From: Bacillus sp. ISL-51
GTDB lineage: Bacteria; Bacillota; Bacilli; Bacillales; Bacillaceae
Assembly (NCBI RefSeq): GCF_018613535.1
Contig: NZ_JAGGQB010000012.1
Span: 62,001-126,000, forward strand
Length of the DNA stretch: 64,000 bases
Direction: 5' to 3'
Shown: one piece after another, positions 44,891-54,187 of the stretch
Layout: each line of letters begins with the position of its first letter
Position numbering within the stretch: position 1 is the first letter of the stretch
Translations under genes and position numbers: made by a program
Notes under the pieces: generated by a model
Seen by the model: only the letters and a program-made list of their open reading frames with translations
Database searches by the model: none
What the model was told of the DNA's origin: nothing

Positions 44891-46222
44891 TCAATCCCTC
44901 TTCATCATTTTTTCAACTTGTGTTACGGCTTGTGAAAATTTGTCCGTCAGTTCTTCCAGCTCAGCATGCGAAATGGTAAACGGAGGAGCGATGATGACGG
45001 CATCCCCTTCGCCGCTGTCAATTCCGGGCTTGGCGGGGTAAATGAGCAGTCCCCGTTTTTTGGCTTCCTTAATAATATTTTCTGTAATTGACCGGTTCTG
45101 AGGGAAAACCTCCTTCGACGATTTGTCCTTGACAAACTCGACCCCTAACAGCAGGCCCTTTCCGCGGACATCCCCGATCATCGTGCTTTTCTCCATCACA
45201 TTTTCTAACTTCCGTAAAAGCACGGCGCCTTTTTCCTCTGATTGCCGGAGCAGATTGTGTTTCTCGATGTACCGCAGCACCTCAAACGCCGCTCTTGCAC
45301 AATACGGGTTGGCGCTGTACGTATGGCCGCTCATAATCAAACCTGAGCCCCGCTTTATGGTATCAATGATGTCATCAGACACAACGGCAGCCGCAATCGG
45401 CGCGTAGCCGGCGCTTAAACCCTTTCCGAGCACGGCGATGTCAGGCACGATGTCCCAATGCTCCGAAGCAAGCATTCGGCCTGTTCTCCCAAGCCCTGTC
45501 ATCACTTCATCAGCGATAAACAATACCTGATGCCGGCGGCATACGTCCTGCAGCGCCTCATAATAGCCGGCCGGCGGAGTAATTGCCGCGCCGGCAGCCC
45601 CTATAATCGGTTCTGCTACAAAACCCGCGATAAATGAACCGCCGATCCGTTTAATGGCCGTTTCCAGTTCTGCGGCAGCAGCCTGCACAAATTCCTCTCC
45701 CTGTAACTCAGAACGATACAGATTAGGTGCTGAAACAGCGGGAAACCGTTCGATTAATTGTGTAAAACGGTATCTCCGTTCATAAAAACCCGATAATGAA
45801 AGCGCTCCCAAAGTTATACCGTGGTAACTGCTCCATCTTGATAAAAAGACGGATTTTTGGTACTGGCCTTTTTCCTGCCAATATTGAATGGCGATTTTCA
45901 TTGCCGTTTCGACTGCCTCTGAGCCGCTGTTCACAAAAAATGACCAATTCAGCCGGCCCGGGAGATGATCGGCCAGAAATGAAGCCAAATCCTCGGCAGG
46001 TTTACTGGAAAACTGTGAGCGATACACGAAAGACACGGAATCAAGCTGCTCTTTTAAAGCATCCGTAATGTCAACTGCCCCGTGGCCGATATTACAAGTC
46101 ACCGCTCCGGATGATCCGTCAAGATACTTGTTCCCCTCCTGATCATACAAATATGATCCCTTTCCATAGCTGACAATCGGATAGACCGCGTCAAGCTCAG
46201 GTTTAATTAAATAGCTCCCCAT
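44891..46222 (-). CDS. yodT: Class III PLP-dependent aminotransferase YodT
   Basis: 443 residues from ATG at 46222 (GAGGTGGAACAT before it). Fold type I aminotransferase: FVNSGSEAVETAMKIA binds PLP phosphate, FIADEVMTGLGRTG carries the PLP Asp, and VLGKGLSAGYAPI carries the Schiff-base Lys. Related enzymes transaminate omega-amino acids; beta-lysine or its acetyl form is a likely substrate given kamA and yodP (inference). It is first in the operon behind a candidate sigma-E promoter. Confidence 0.92.
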   Translation of the reverse strand: MGSYLIKPELDAVYPIVSYGKGSYLYDQEGNKYLDGSSGAVTCNIGHGAVDITDALKEQLDSVSFVYRSQFSSKPAEDLASFLADHLPGRLNWSFFVNSGSEAVETAMKIAIQYWQEKGQYQKSVFLSRWSSYHGITLGALSLSGFYERRYRFTQLIERFPAVSAPNLYRSELQGEEFVQAAAAELETAIKRIGGSFIAGFVAEPIIGAAGAAITPPAGYYEALQDVCRRHQVLFIADEVMTGLGRTGRMLASEHWDIVPDIAVLGKGLSAGYAPIAAAVVSDDIIDTIKRGSGLIMSGHTYSANPYCARAAFEVLRYIEKHNLLRQSEEKGAVLLRKLENVMEKSTMIGDVRGKGLLLGVEFVKDKSSKEVFPQNRSITENIIKEAKKRGLLIYPAKPGIDSGEGDAVIIAPPFTISHAELEELTDKFSQAVTQVEKMMKRD

Positions 46223-46252
46223 ATGTTCCACCTCGAAAAACCCTTTTGCTTC

Positions 46253-46260
46253 ATTGTATG
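46253..46260 (-). promoter_or_regulatory. Candidate sigma-E -10 element for yodT operon
   Basis: Read on the minus strand, CATACAAT equals the sigma-E -10 consensus and lies about 30 bases before the yodT start. The -35 region is weak, so this rests on the -10 and on the known mother-cell expression of this operon in B. subtilis. Confidence 0.5.
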
Positions 46261-46308
46261 AACAGATGAATAGCGGCATTCTTATCCTCTGGAAAAGTTT
46301 TTTTCACG

Positions 46309-46341
46309 GAAAAAAGCCTCCCTTTGCAGGAAGGCTTTTTC
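46309..46341 (-). terminator. Terminator of the YjcZ-like gene
   Basis: AAAAAGCCT-CC / GG-AAGGCTTTTT hairpin with T-run on the minus strand. Confidence 0.85.
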
Positions 46342-46357
46342 CATTTCCTATATCAGA

Positions 46358-46498
46358 CTAACAAATAAAAGCTGCACCAACGATGATTAATAAGATAAAC
46401 AATACCACAATCAGCACAAACGTATTTGTTCCGCAGCCAAATCCTCCGTATCCATAACTGCCGCCGCCGTAACCATAACCATATCCGTATCCGCACAT
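46358..46498 (-). CDS. YjcZ-family sporulation protein (46 aa)
   Basis: Starts [19 protein letters not shown] and ends with one hydrophobic helix of about 20 residues ([20 protein letters not shown]). This is the YjcZ-type sporulation small membrane protein pattern. AAAGGATGATTTTCGT precedes the ATG; the open frame upstream is not used. It sits between the yodT operon and cgeE and has its own terminator. Confidence 0.83.
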   Translation of the reverse strand: MCGYGYGYGYGGGSYGYGGFGCGTNTFVLIVVLFILLIIVGAAFIC

Positions 46499-46576
46499 AC
46501 GAAAATCATCCTTTCTTCTTACGATATACGTCATTGTATGCGGGCCAAGTCCCAATTGGTTTATGCGGATGCCCAG

Positions 46577-47356
46577 TTATGTAAGAAAATAATGAAAAAT
46601 CGTATGCATTCTCCGGAACCGTTTAAAGCCGAGTTTTTCATAAAAACCATTTACCCCATCCATGCCTGAGGCGACGAGATAAACGGTTTCCATACCGTTC
46701 AGCTTGGCTGCAGCCATCATTTCGCTCATTAATATTTTCCCGTAGCCTTTTCTTTGAAATTGATCCAAAATAGCGACTTCTTCAATTTTGGCGGTTTTTT
46801 CTTCTTTGTTCATGAAAAGCTCTCCGCAGCCAATCGGAATGGTACGCGAGGCGTCACTGTAGCAAACGACAAGCATAATCGTTCCGTTCTTATATAAAGG
46901 ATATTTCCGCTGCAGCTTTTGTTCGGCTGCCGCCTCGCCAATATAAAGCGCGTCATAAATGTTCATGATCGATGATCCGTCAGCGAGGCTCTTTTGCGTT
47001 CCCCAAGCGGCGAGCGGATGTCCGGCCTGCTGCTTCCAATCCTCCAGCCCTCTTGCAAAAAACAGCTCATCCTCCACTACAAAGCCCTTCTTTACTAATG
47101 TTTGTTTCAAAATAAGCGGAAATGTATGCAGCGGAGATGCTTTAACGTGAATATAATTGGTGTGAAGCATATTTGGAACCGACGAAAAAAACGGAAGCAG
47201 GCTGTCTAACGGAAATGTACGGTGCAGCTGAACAAAGTTATGCGAAAAAATCTGCGGCAGCAAAGGATCAGCATATACACTGTAATGATCAAACCTTTGA
47301 ACGCCTGAAGTCAGTTCTATATATTGTTTCTCGGTTTTAGCAAATTGATCAGTCAT
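46577..47356 (-). CDS. cgeE: CgeE, GNAT-family acetyltransferase of the spore crust
   Basis: 259 residues from ATG at 47356 (AAAAGGAGAGCTTTC). The C-terminal ~120 residues form a GNAT domain: acetyl-CoA motif A is EVAILDQFQRKGYGKILMSE. The N-terminal half is specific to CgeE. Last gene of cgeCDE, a mother-cell operon that shapes the outermost spore crust sugars in B. subtilis. Confidence 0.88.
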   Translation of the reverse strand: MTDQFAKTEKQYIELTSGVQRFDHYSVYADPLLPQIFSHNFVQLHRTFPLDSLLPFFSSVPNMLHTNYIHVKASPLHTFPLILKQTLVKKGFVVEDELFFARGLEDWKQQAGHPLAAWGTQKSLADGSSIMNIYDALYIGEAAAEQKLQRKYPLYKNGTIMLVVCYSDASRTIPIGCGELFMNKEEKTAKIEEVAILDQFQRKGYGKILMSEMMAAAKLNGMETVYLVASGMDGVNGFYEKLGFKRFRRMHTIFHYFLT

Positions 47357-47392
47357 GAAAGCTCTCCTTTTCCTCACATCCAACTGCATATC

Positions 47393-48664
47393 TCAACCCT
47401 TTGTGATATTGAGATTTCTTACAATTTCATCGTACACCGGATAAATCGGGTTTCCAATTGGTAAATGTTTGATCTTCTGAAAAGAAGTGGGTACCGGCCT
47501 CTGTTTGATAAAAAAACGCTTGACCACATCACCGCTGATCGGATGAAGAACACCCTGTACATATAAATACAGCTCCCGTTCGATAAAAAACAAAATTCTC
47601 CCAGGAGGGTGATCAATACGGCCTGATCTCTCCCAGCCGATCGGCGGACCGTCCGGCAGCGCATGTAATTCCTCTTGCTCCAGAGACACAATGTCATGCC
47701 GTTTAAACTGGTAAAAGCGGAATGCCCGGTTTTCAATCAGCCTTTTTGCCCCTCCTTCGATATAGTAGACAGCATGCTGATTCTGAACAAGCTGATAATT
47801 CGGAATGTTATTGCAGCTCTCCTCCTCATATTGGAATAAAAACGGATCTGGAATGACGACGGTTTTCCCTCCATATATCGGGCTCCACTGCTCCTTGACG
47901 GGACGCCGTTTATTTTGGTCAAGCTGATACACCTTTTGATCAGTACCTTTTACAAATGTTCCGTCGATTAATACAGCCGGAAGCGACTGGTACGTGTTCT
48001 GAAATGAATGCGGCGTTTTATAAGTGGTGTCTAACACTTCTTTTATCGGCAGAAATGGAGAAAATGTGTTTAGTCTCTCCCAAAAAATAGAGTCTCCGTG
48101 ATTCCAATGTATAACATCTTCGTCCCAAAAGCTTCCGAACATTTCTTTCACGCGTCCGAGCAATGAGCGGCGATGCATGACAGAACAGTGATCAACCTGA
48201 AAAGCCGCCTGATCAAGCACACGATCAGCAAAGCGGTAAAAATGAAATTGTTCTGCTCCGCGCTCATTTACATGAACAATCTTCTGACTGGAATATACGG
48301 CATCGTAATCGGGACAGTTATTAAGGACTTCCGCCATACGGCTGAGCCTGTTCGGATGGTACTCAGTGTCATCTGTAAGGTAGGTGATATACTCCCCCGC
48401 TGCACAGGAAAGCGCATAATTAATCAATACGGCATAACGGGTTGATTTTAACCGTTCAGCAGGCTGAATAAAGCTATTATAATAATGAATGCGGTGATCT
48501 TTTATATACGGGCTGATGGCAGCCGAGGTTTCTTCATTTGAATGATCATCCATTAAAAAAAGCTCCCAATTCTTGTAGGTCTGCTTCATGACACTTTCAA
48601 TTGCCTTTTTAATGAGATCGGGCTTGTTATAACTCGTTAAAATGATTGAAACCTTCTTTTCCAC
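47393..48664 (-). CDS. cgeD: CgeD, family 2 glycosyltransferase of the spore crust
   Basis: 423 residues. The GT-A domain at the start has SIILTSYNKPDLIKKAIESV and LTDDTEYHPNRL (DXD-like TDDTE), typical of GT2 enzymes; the C-terminal ~180 residues have no recognised fold. GTG at 48664 follows GGGGAGG with 7-nt spacing; upstream open frame overlaps cgeC and a hairpin and is not used. It is expected to build spore-surface polysaccharide. Confidence 0.89.
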   Translation of the reverse strand: MEKKVSIILTSYNKPDLIKKAIESVMKQTYKNWELFLMDDHSNEETSAAISPYIKDHRIHYYNSFIQPAERLKSTRYAVLINYALSCAAGEYITYLTDDTEYHPNRLSRMAEVLNNCPDYDAVYSSQKIVHVNERGAEQFHFYRFADRVLDQAAFQVDHCSVMHRRSLLGRVKEMFGSFWDEDVIHWNHGDSIFWERLNTFSPFLPIKEVLDTTYKTPHSFQNTYQSLPAVLIDGTFVKGTDQKVYQLDQNKRRPVKEQWSPIYGGKTVVIPDPFLFQYEEESCNNIPNYQLVQNQHAVYYIEGGAKRLIENRAFRFYQFKRHDIVSLEQEELHALPDGPPIGWERSGRIDHPPGRILFFIERELYLYVQGVLHPISGDVVKRFFIKQRPVPTSFQKIKHLPIGNPIYPVYDEIVRNLNITKG

Positions 48665-48686
48665 TCCAAAGCCTCCCCTATCAACG

Positions 48687-48717
48687 TAAAAAACGGCTCC
48701 GAGTGAGACAGAGCCTG
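48687..48717 (-). terminator. Hairpin between cgeC and cgeD
   Basis: GGCTC / GAGCC stem followed by GTTTTTTAC on the minus strand; probably attenuates read-through from cgeC into cgeD. Confidence 0.65.
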
Positions 48718-48728
48718 ATGAATTGTTA

Positions 48729-49046
48729 TTAAAAAGCACCCCAGCTGACAATGCTTGAAATCGCTACATTCGATCTGGAGTTATTAAGCGGATTTTGAAA
48801 AACAGCCAAATCTGACAGCACTTCCTTTATAATCACGTTCTGCAGAGTGCTGCCGTTGATCAGATTAACCCGTGACACAGGAATACCAAGCTCTTTAGCC
48901 ATCACCAGCTGCCGCCGCAAGTCTGAATGGTCTCCGGATTGCTCACGTGATAATAAAAGAAGCAGAAGCAGTACGAGATTACATTCCTGTCGACCATCCT
49001 CATGATTCACAGTTTCTTCTGAATCCAACACAATTCTCTCCTCCAT
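48729..49046 (-). CDS. cgeC: CgeC, small spore maturation protein
   Basis: 105-residue protein. A run of leucines (NLVLLLLLLLSREQ) lies near residue 30, between charged segments; the rest is soluble (RQLVMAKELGIPVSRVNLIN). Position, strand and length fit CgeC, first gene of cgeCDE, divergent from cgeAB. Biochemical role unknown. GGAGA lies close to the start. Confidence 0.82.
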   Translation of the reverse strand: MEERIVLDSEETVNHEDGRQECNLVLLLLLLLSREQSGDHSDLRRQLVMAKELGIPVSRVNLINGSTLQNVIIKEVLSDLAVFQNPLNNSRSNVAISSIVSWGAF

Positions 49047-49236
49047 TTTTTAATCTATACAACGTATGTAGCCCTCTCACAATCCGCAAAGGCAGACGAA
49101 CCATGATTCGAAATTTCAGCAGTTTCACTAAATAAGAAAAAATAACGGCAAAGCGGCATTCGACTTATACCAATCAGACAGATACCGAATATGAATAAAC
49201 GTGAGGTTGAAATTGGAAAAGGAGGTGTATGTCAAC

Positions 49237-49662
49237 ATGAGCGTTGATCGCTTACAGCTCAAAAAGGATCTGATTAAAACCCTTTTGGACCCTTTATTTA
49301 ATAACAGCGCTAGCGGCACAGATGGAGGAGATAACGTGGAAAACAAGATTAAAGATTTATTAGAAGCAGCAGTTGACAGAAAAGTGGATGAAGCAGCTGC
49401 CGAAGACAGCCTCAACAGTCAATCCGTTCTGGGCAGCGGTATTTCATTAGCAGCAAGATGGATTTTTGCGAGAGTTGCGCCTGGCACTGTCATCAGCATC
49501 GTGATGGATTCAGGCGACATGATCGGTCCGGTTCAATTTGTAGCTTTTGATCAAGTTCACGGAATCGTTTTTGTCACACAGGAAAATTCAGTGACACCGG
49601 CTGGCTCTTCAACAACGTTGCTTGATGTCGATAAAGTCGAAAGTGTCACTTTCACTACGTAA
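49237..49662 (+). CDS. cgeA: CgeA, spore crust protein
   Basis: 141 residues from ATG at 49237, after AAAGGAGGTG. The N-terminal half is helical ([17 protein letters not shown]); the C-terminal half is beta-rich with an LSm/KOW-like pattern ([19 protein letters not shown] is the core, ending VDKVESVTF). CgeA is the outermost crust protein of B. subtilis spores and is glycosylated. Operon with cgeB. Confidence 0.88.
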   Translation: MSVDRLQLKKDLIKTLLDPLFNNSASGTDGGDNVENKIKDLLEAAVDRKVDEAAAEDSLNSQSVLGSGISLAARWIFARVAPGTVISIVMDSGDMIGPVQFVAFDQVHGIVFVTQENSVTPAGSSTTLLDVDKVESVTFTT

Positions 49663-49668
49663 CAGAAT

Positions 49669-50640
49669 ATGAACGTTTTATATATCCGTTCGGGATATAA
49701 GGGCATTTACACGTATTTTGACCGCTGGATTGAGGAAGGCTTTTTACAGTCTTCCGTCCGTTTTTTTTCTGTTTCTGAGCTTCAAGCAGATACCATCCGC
49801 AGCATTCAGGCATTCAAGCCGGATTTTGCTTTTATGATGGCGGGTGACAGAATTCCGTCTGAATGGCTCACATGGCTGAAGACAGAACAGATTCCGGTTT
49901 ATGTGTGGCTGACGGAGGACCCTTTTTATTTCGATGTCAGTTTGAAAATCGCACCGCTCGCCGACGCGGTTTTGACCATAGACCTAAATGCTCTCGATGC
50001 CTATCGGCAAATGGGCTTACGGCATGTGTATTATGTTCCCATTCCCGTCAATCAGCGGCTCTTTAAAAAACAACCGGCTGATGCTTCCCTTCATTCAAAT
50101 CTGCTGCTGATCGGATATCCTTATCCGAATCGCGTGGAGCTGGTGAAGGAGGCGGCGAAGCTTCCGTATACACTTCGTTTAATCGGCAAGGGATGGCGTA
50201 AACATTTACCTAAAAAAATCGCCAAACAGCAAAATGTGCTCATAACGGATGAATGGATTGAACCGGAACATGCCGCGGTATATTATAACAGCGCGGATTT
50301 GATCTTGAACCCGCATCGTTCTTATCGGTTTGCGCTCAATCAAAATGAACGCGGCATTCAAAATATCAGTTTAAATACACGAAGCTTTGACATTGCGGCT
50401 TGTGAAGCATTTCAGCTGACAGACCTTCCTCCCGCTCCCCCTTTTTCATCCTTTGTTTCTTACAGCGGGTTTACGGATTTTAAGGAAAAGACCGATTTTT
50501 ATATGGCACACCCGGACGAACGCAAACAAATCGCGGCGCTTAATTATCAGGAAACGGTGCCGGCTTATACGTATGACCAGCTTCCGGCCGTGCTTACGGC
50601 TATCCGCTCAAGGCTTTCCCATGAAACATTCTTCACATAA
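49669..50640 (+). CDS. cgeB: CgeB, glycosyltransferase-like spore maturation protein
   Basis: 323-residue protein of the CgeB/DUF3880 family, resembling GT-B transferases: N-terminal domain with FKPDFAFMMAGDRIP and C-terminal donor-type domain with LLLIGYPYPNR, LRLIGKGW and a late SFDIAACEAFQLTD. It follows cgeA by 6 bases and probably glycosylates CgeA or crust polysaccharide (inference from family and operon). Confidence 0.9.
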   Translation: MNVLYIRSGYKGIYTYFDRWIEEGFLQSSVRFFSVSELQADTIRSIQAFKPDFAFMMAGDRIPSEWLTWLKTEQIPVYVWLTEDPFYFDVSLKIAPLADAVLTIDLNALDAYRQMGLRHVYYVPIPVNQRLFKKQPADASLHSNLLLIGYPYPNRVELVKEAAKLPYTLRLIGKGWRKHLPKKIAKQQNVLITDEWIEPEHAAVYYNSADLILNPHRSYRFALNQNERGIQNISLNTRSFDIAACEAFQLTDLPPAPPFSSFVSYSGFTDFKEKTDFYMAHPDERKQIAALNYQETVPAYTYDQLPAVLTAIRSRLSHETFFT

Positions 50641-50669
50641 AAAAGCAGCTTATGCCAAGCTGCTTTTTT
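50639..50669. terminator. Bidirectional terminator between cgeB and phy
   Basis: AAAAGCAGCTT / AAGCTGCTTTT with a 5-nt loop and T-runs on both strands. Confidence 0.9.
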
Positions 50670-50677
50670 ACAATGTT

Positions 50678-51763
<1,086 letters not shown>

Positions 51764-51805
51764 TTAACGTACACTCTAATTGTAAAATAAATGCAGAATG
51801 TCCAG

Positions 51806-51833
51806 TGTAAAGACTTTGTGAAAATTGTCTGAA
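51806..51833 (-). promoter_or_regulatory. PhoP box of phy
   Basis: On the minus strand three direct repeats TTCAGA, TTCACA, TTTACA are spaced exactly 11 bp, matching the PhoP consensus TT(A/C/T)ACA. They lie upstream of a possible -10 (TACAAT at 51784-51779). PhoP control of phyC is established in B. amyloliquefaciens. Confidence 0.72.
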
Positions 51834-52008
51834 CGTGAGGAAATGTGTATCACGAAGAAAAAGGGGCGCGGACATAAATCAATTTGAATATTTAGTACAT
51901 TGTTTTGTTAGTTATCAATAACTGATCTATTAAACCGCTTGAGCCAAAATGAAAGCGCATCAGAATAATGATTTTCTCTAATTTTTGATTTATTAGTTGC
52001 TTTCATTA

Positions 52009-52036
52009 ACTCGCAGAAATTGTTCAACATATGATG
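52009..52036 (+). promoter_or_regulatory. Candidate sigma-K promoter of spsM
   Basis: AC, 17-bp spacer, CATATGATG fits the sigma-K pattern AC-N16/17-CATANNNTA except one base. It lies about 35 bases before the spsM start. B. subtilis spsM is expressed in the mother cell under sigma-K. Confidence 0.5.
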
Positions 52037-52069
52037 CATGGTAGAGAAAGAAGAGTTGGAGGATAAGCC

Positions 52070-52495
52070 ATGCCTAAACAGCAAGCAGTAGAGCTAAAAC
52101 CGTTTTTTCATGATAAAACTGTTCTCGTCACAGGCGGGACAGGATCAATCGGAAGCCAAATTGTTAAACGCCTTTTGCTCTTAACACCTAAAGAAGTCAT
52201 TGTGTTCAGCAAAGATGACAGCAAACAATATGTAATGAAGCAAAAATACGCTGATGAAAAAAGACTGTCATTTGTGCTTGGGGATGTCCGTGACTACAGA
52301 AGAGTAAACCAAGTGATGAAAGGTGTTGATATTGTCTTTCACGCCGCTGCGCTGAAGCAGGTTCCGACTTGTGAGGATCACCCGTTTGAAGCCATTCAAA
52401 CCAACCTTATCGGCGGACAAAATGTCGCAGAAGCTGCTTTGCTGCAAGAGGTGACGCATGTGATTAATATCAGTACCGATAAAGCCGTTTATTAG
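52070..52495 (+). CDS. spsM: SpsM N-terminal part, interrupted by the element
   Basis: First ~140 residues of a nucleotide-sugar dehydratase (FlaA1/CapD type) needed for spore-surface polysaccharide. The Rossmann motif VTGGTGSIGSQIVKR binds NAD(P), and NISTDKAV is the catalytic region. The reading frame crosses the left att core and stops three codons into the element (VY, TAG region). It corresponds to yodU in B. subtilis SPbeta lysogens. GGAGGATAAGCC precedes the ATG. Joined at the cores to 58889-59493 it makes a 341-residue protein. Confidence 0.93.
   Translation: MPKQQAVELKPFFHDKTVLVTGGTGSIGSQIVKRLLLLTPKEVIVFSKDDSKQYVMKQKYADEKRLSFVLGDVRDYRRVNQVMKGVDIVFHAAALKQVPTCEDHPFEAIQTNLIGGQNVAEAALLQEVTHVINISTDKAVY
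52475..52490 (+). repeat. attL core of the spsM element
   Basis: ACCGATAAAGCCGTTT, identical to the copy at 58873-58888. It matches the SPbeta core as I recall it (ACAGATAAAGCTGTAT) at 13 of 16 positions. It encodes T-D-K-A-V of SpsM. Confidence 0.93.
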
Positions 52496-52512
52496 GATAT
52501 TAACAATAATAC

Positions 52513-52554
52513 AGAAAAAAGAAAGGGCTATTCTGATTTCTTCAGAGCCCTTTC
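52513..52554 (-). terminator. Terminator at the left end of the element
   Basis: GAAAGGGCT / AGCCCTTTC stem with TTTTTT on the minus strand, overlapping the end of the 56-codon gene. Confidence 0.8.
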
Positions 52555-52698
52555 AAACAATAACTTTGCTATTTCTTGATAAAACACTCCTTCATTTTCA
52601 CTTCCGTATGTCTGCTCAATAAACCTGATTGAATAATTTCTCCTTTGGACGACTTTTATGGTCTTCTTCTTGAATTCTTCATACTCCCCTGAAGGCAT
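52528..52698 (-). CDS. Small protein next to attL, candidate excision factor
   Basis: 56 residues from ATG at 52698 (GGGGG 8 nt upstream): MPSGEYEEFKKKTIKVVQRR ... LLFERALKKSE, basic and helical. The frame is open to a TTG at 52773 (81 aa), but that start lacks a ribosome site. SPbeta's recombination directionality factor SprB is about this size (58 aa). The location at the att site opposite the recombinase suggests the same role; similarity to SprB could not be tested. A terminator overlaps its end. Confidence 0.6.
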   Translation of the reverse strand: MPSGEYEEFKKKTIKVVQRRNYSIRFIEQTYGSENEGVFYQEIAKLLFERALKKSE

Positions 52699-52991
52699 TA
52701 GATCAACCCCCGTTTGCACAGGAGTATTATATGTTGGAATATGGTTGTCTCTTGACTTTTCTTTCTTAATCAAATCATCATCATGAGGAAATCATTAAAG
52801 ATTTGCATACGTGGTCAATTTCAATCATTACATCAGGAGCAGAAAAATGCTGCTCCTTTTTCTCCATCATATTTCTATATATTCAGTGGTATGATTTTCC
52901 ATGTAAAAACCAGCAAGAGGTGTCATACAGGAGTCAGTTAAGAAGAGATTGCCAAAAAAACAAAAGAATTTAATTATGCTCTCCAAGTTCT

Positions 52992-53627
52992 TTATTTATC
53001 AATTTTTGTGAATTTAATTGATGTTGAAAGTTCCATTTCATCCCCATCTTCTGCATTAAATGTGTATTCACTTTCCCAACCACTTCCTAAAACCGTATTC
53101 ACTTTCAAGTCGCCTAAAATACTATGTACAATAAAGTTGCCTGATTCACCGGCAGCTTCAGCTTTATATCTTCCCTCAGGCAAGTCAGATCCTACAGTAA
53201 AGCTACCAGCACCTAAAGTTTTTGGCGCCGCCTTTGCTTTCTCGACTTCCCCTTCAACAGATGCCAATTCGTCATTTTTATCGTCAATGTTACTTTTAAT
53301 TTGCTTTAATTCATCTTTACTGCTTTTAATTTTATTTTTGAGATCGTCAATTTTCTTTTCATTTTCTTTTTTTGAATCTAAAATTTCTTTCGCGTTATCG
53401 AATTCAGATTGTTTGTCCTTTAAATTTTTGTTTACTTCTATTGTTTTATCACTCAATTGAGCCAATTCAGATTTTTTATCTGAGATTTTCTTTGTTAATT
53501 CTTCATACTTTACTTTTTCTTTATCCAATTCTATGGAAGCTCTTGAGTTACCTAGACTATAACTTACACTCATTCCTCCTGCTAGTACTACTAATCCTGC
53601 AACACATCCTATGACTATCTTCTTCAT
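52992..53627 (-). CDS. Exported coiled-coil protein
   Basis: 211 residues: an N-terminal signal or anchor helix (IVIGCVAGLVVLAGGMSVSY), a long Lys/Glu/Asp/Ser-rich coiled coil (about 32-135, heptads KISDKKSELAQLSDK and similar), and a C-terminal beta domain with VGSDLPEGRYKAEA and the end EYTFNAEDGDEMELS. The last domain resembles small extracytoplasmic domains fused to many Firmicute surface proteins. Function unknown; part of the element cargo. Only weak GGGGAATC-type ribosome site upstream. Confidence 0.75.
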   Translation of the reverse strand: MKKIVIGCVAGLVVLAGGMSVSYSLGNSRASIELDKEKVKYEELTKKISDKKSELAQLSDKTIEVNKNLKDKQSEFDNAKEILDSKKENEKKIDDLKNKIKSSKDELKQIKSNIDDKNDELASVEGEVEKAKAAPKTLGAGSFTVGSDLPEGRYKAEAAGESGNFIVHSILGDLKVNTVLGSGWESEYTFNAEDGDEMELSTSIKFTKIDK

Positions 53628-54187
53628 CCATTGATTCCCCTTACAAATTATTTAGGTATTTGTTCCTTATGTCAAGGAACTCAAGACCTAATTGCATTAT
53701 AATTTACCAATATTAACATTTCAATAACATATCACATCCATACCGTTTTCTTTAAAACACTTTCTTTTCTACTATTAGGTTATTTTACTGATAACATATG
53801 GCTTACAAACACATCAATATCATTTTCAGTCCTACAAAAACAGCGATCTTATCTGTGTCAGATTCAATCTTCTCATTTAATCGTTTTGCATCCTTATTTC
53901 CCTTTGAATTATGCAGCTGCAGTCCATGTCGAATAATTTCCAACCATCCATACAATATTTAATCTTTTCATAGGTGTGAAAAGCAATTACTGTAAAATTT
54001 CTGAACCTTTAAATCATGAGTATGGATTGAATATACACTTCTTTTAAGATATAAAAAAGATCGGCAGATGCACGAACATCTGACCGATCTGTAATCGAAT
54101 AGCTCCTTTATAGAATCTGCTTCACAGCATTTCATTTGATTCTAAAGTATTTGTCATTAAGTTTGGCGGATGAATCGAGATTCAACG
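53628..54187. other. Gene-poor stretch within the element
   Basis: About 560 AT-rich bases with no intact gene. On the minus strand around 53803-53980, two neighbouring frames hold protein-like text (for example KGNKDAKRLNEKIESDTDK before a stop at 53803), suggesting a decayed gene; support is weak. The right end holds the chbA terminator. Confidence 0.4.
54052..54090 (-). terminator. Terminator of the LPMO gene
   Basis: AGATCGG-AGATG / CATCT-CCGATCT hairpin followed by TTTTTTA on the minus strand, about 100 bases after the LPMO stop. Confidence 0.8.

Noticed and set aside
49128-49415. Minus-strand 95-codon frame across the cgeA start
   Set aside because: Low-complexity Ser/Leu product antisense to cgeA, without a ribosome site; a shadow frame.
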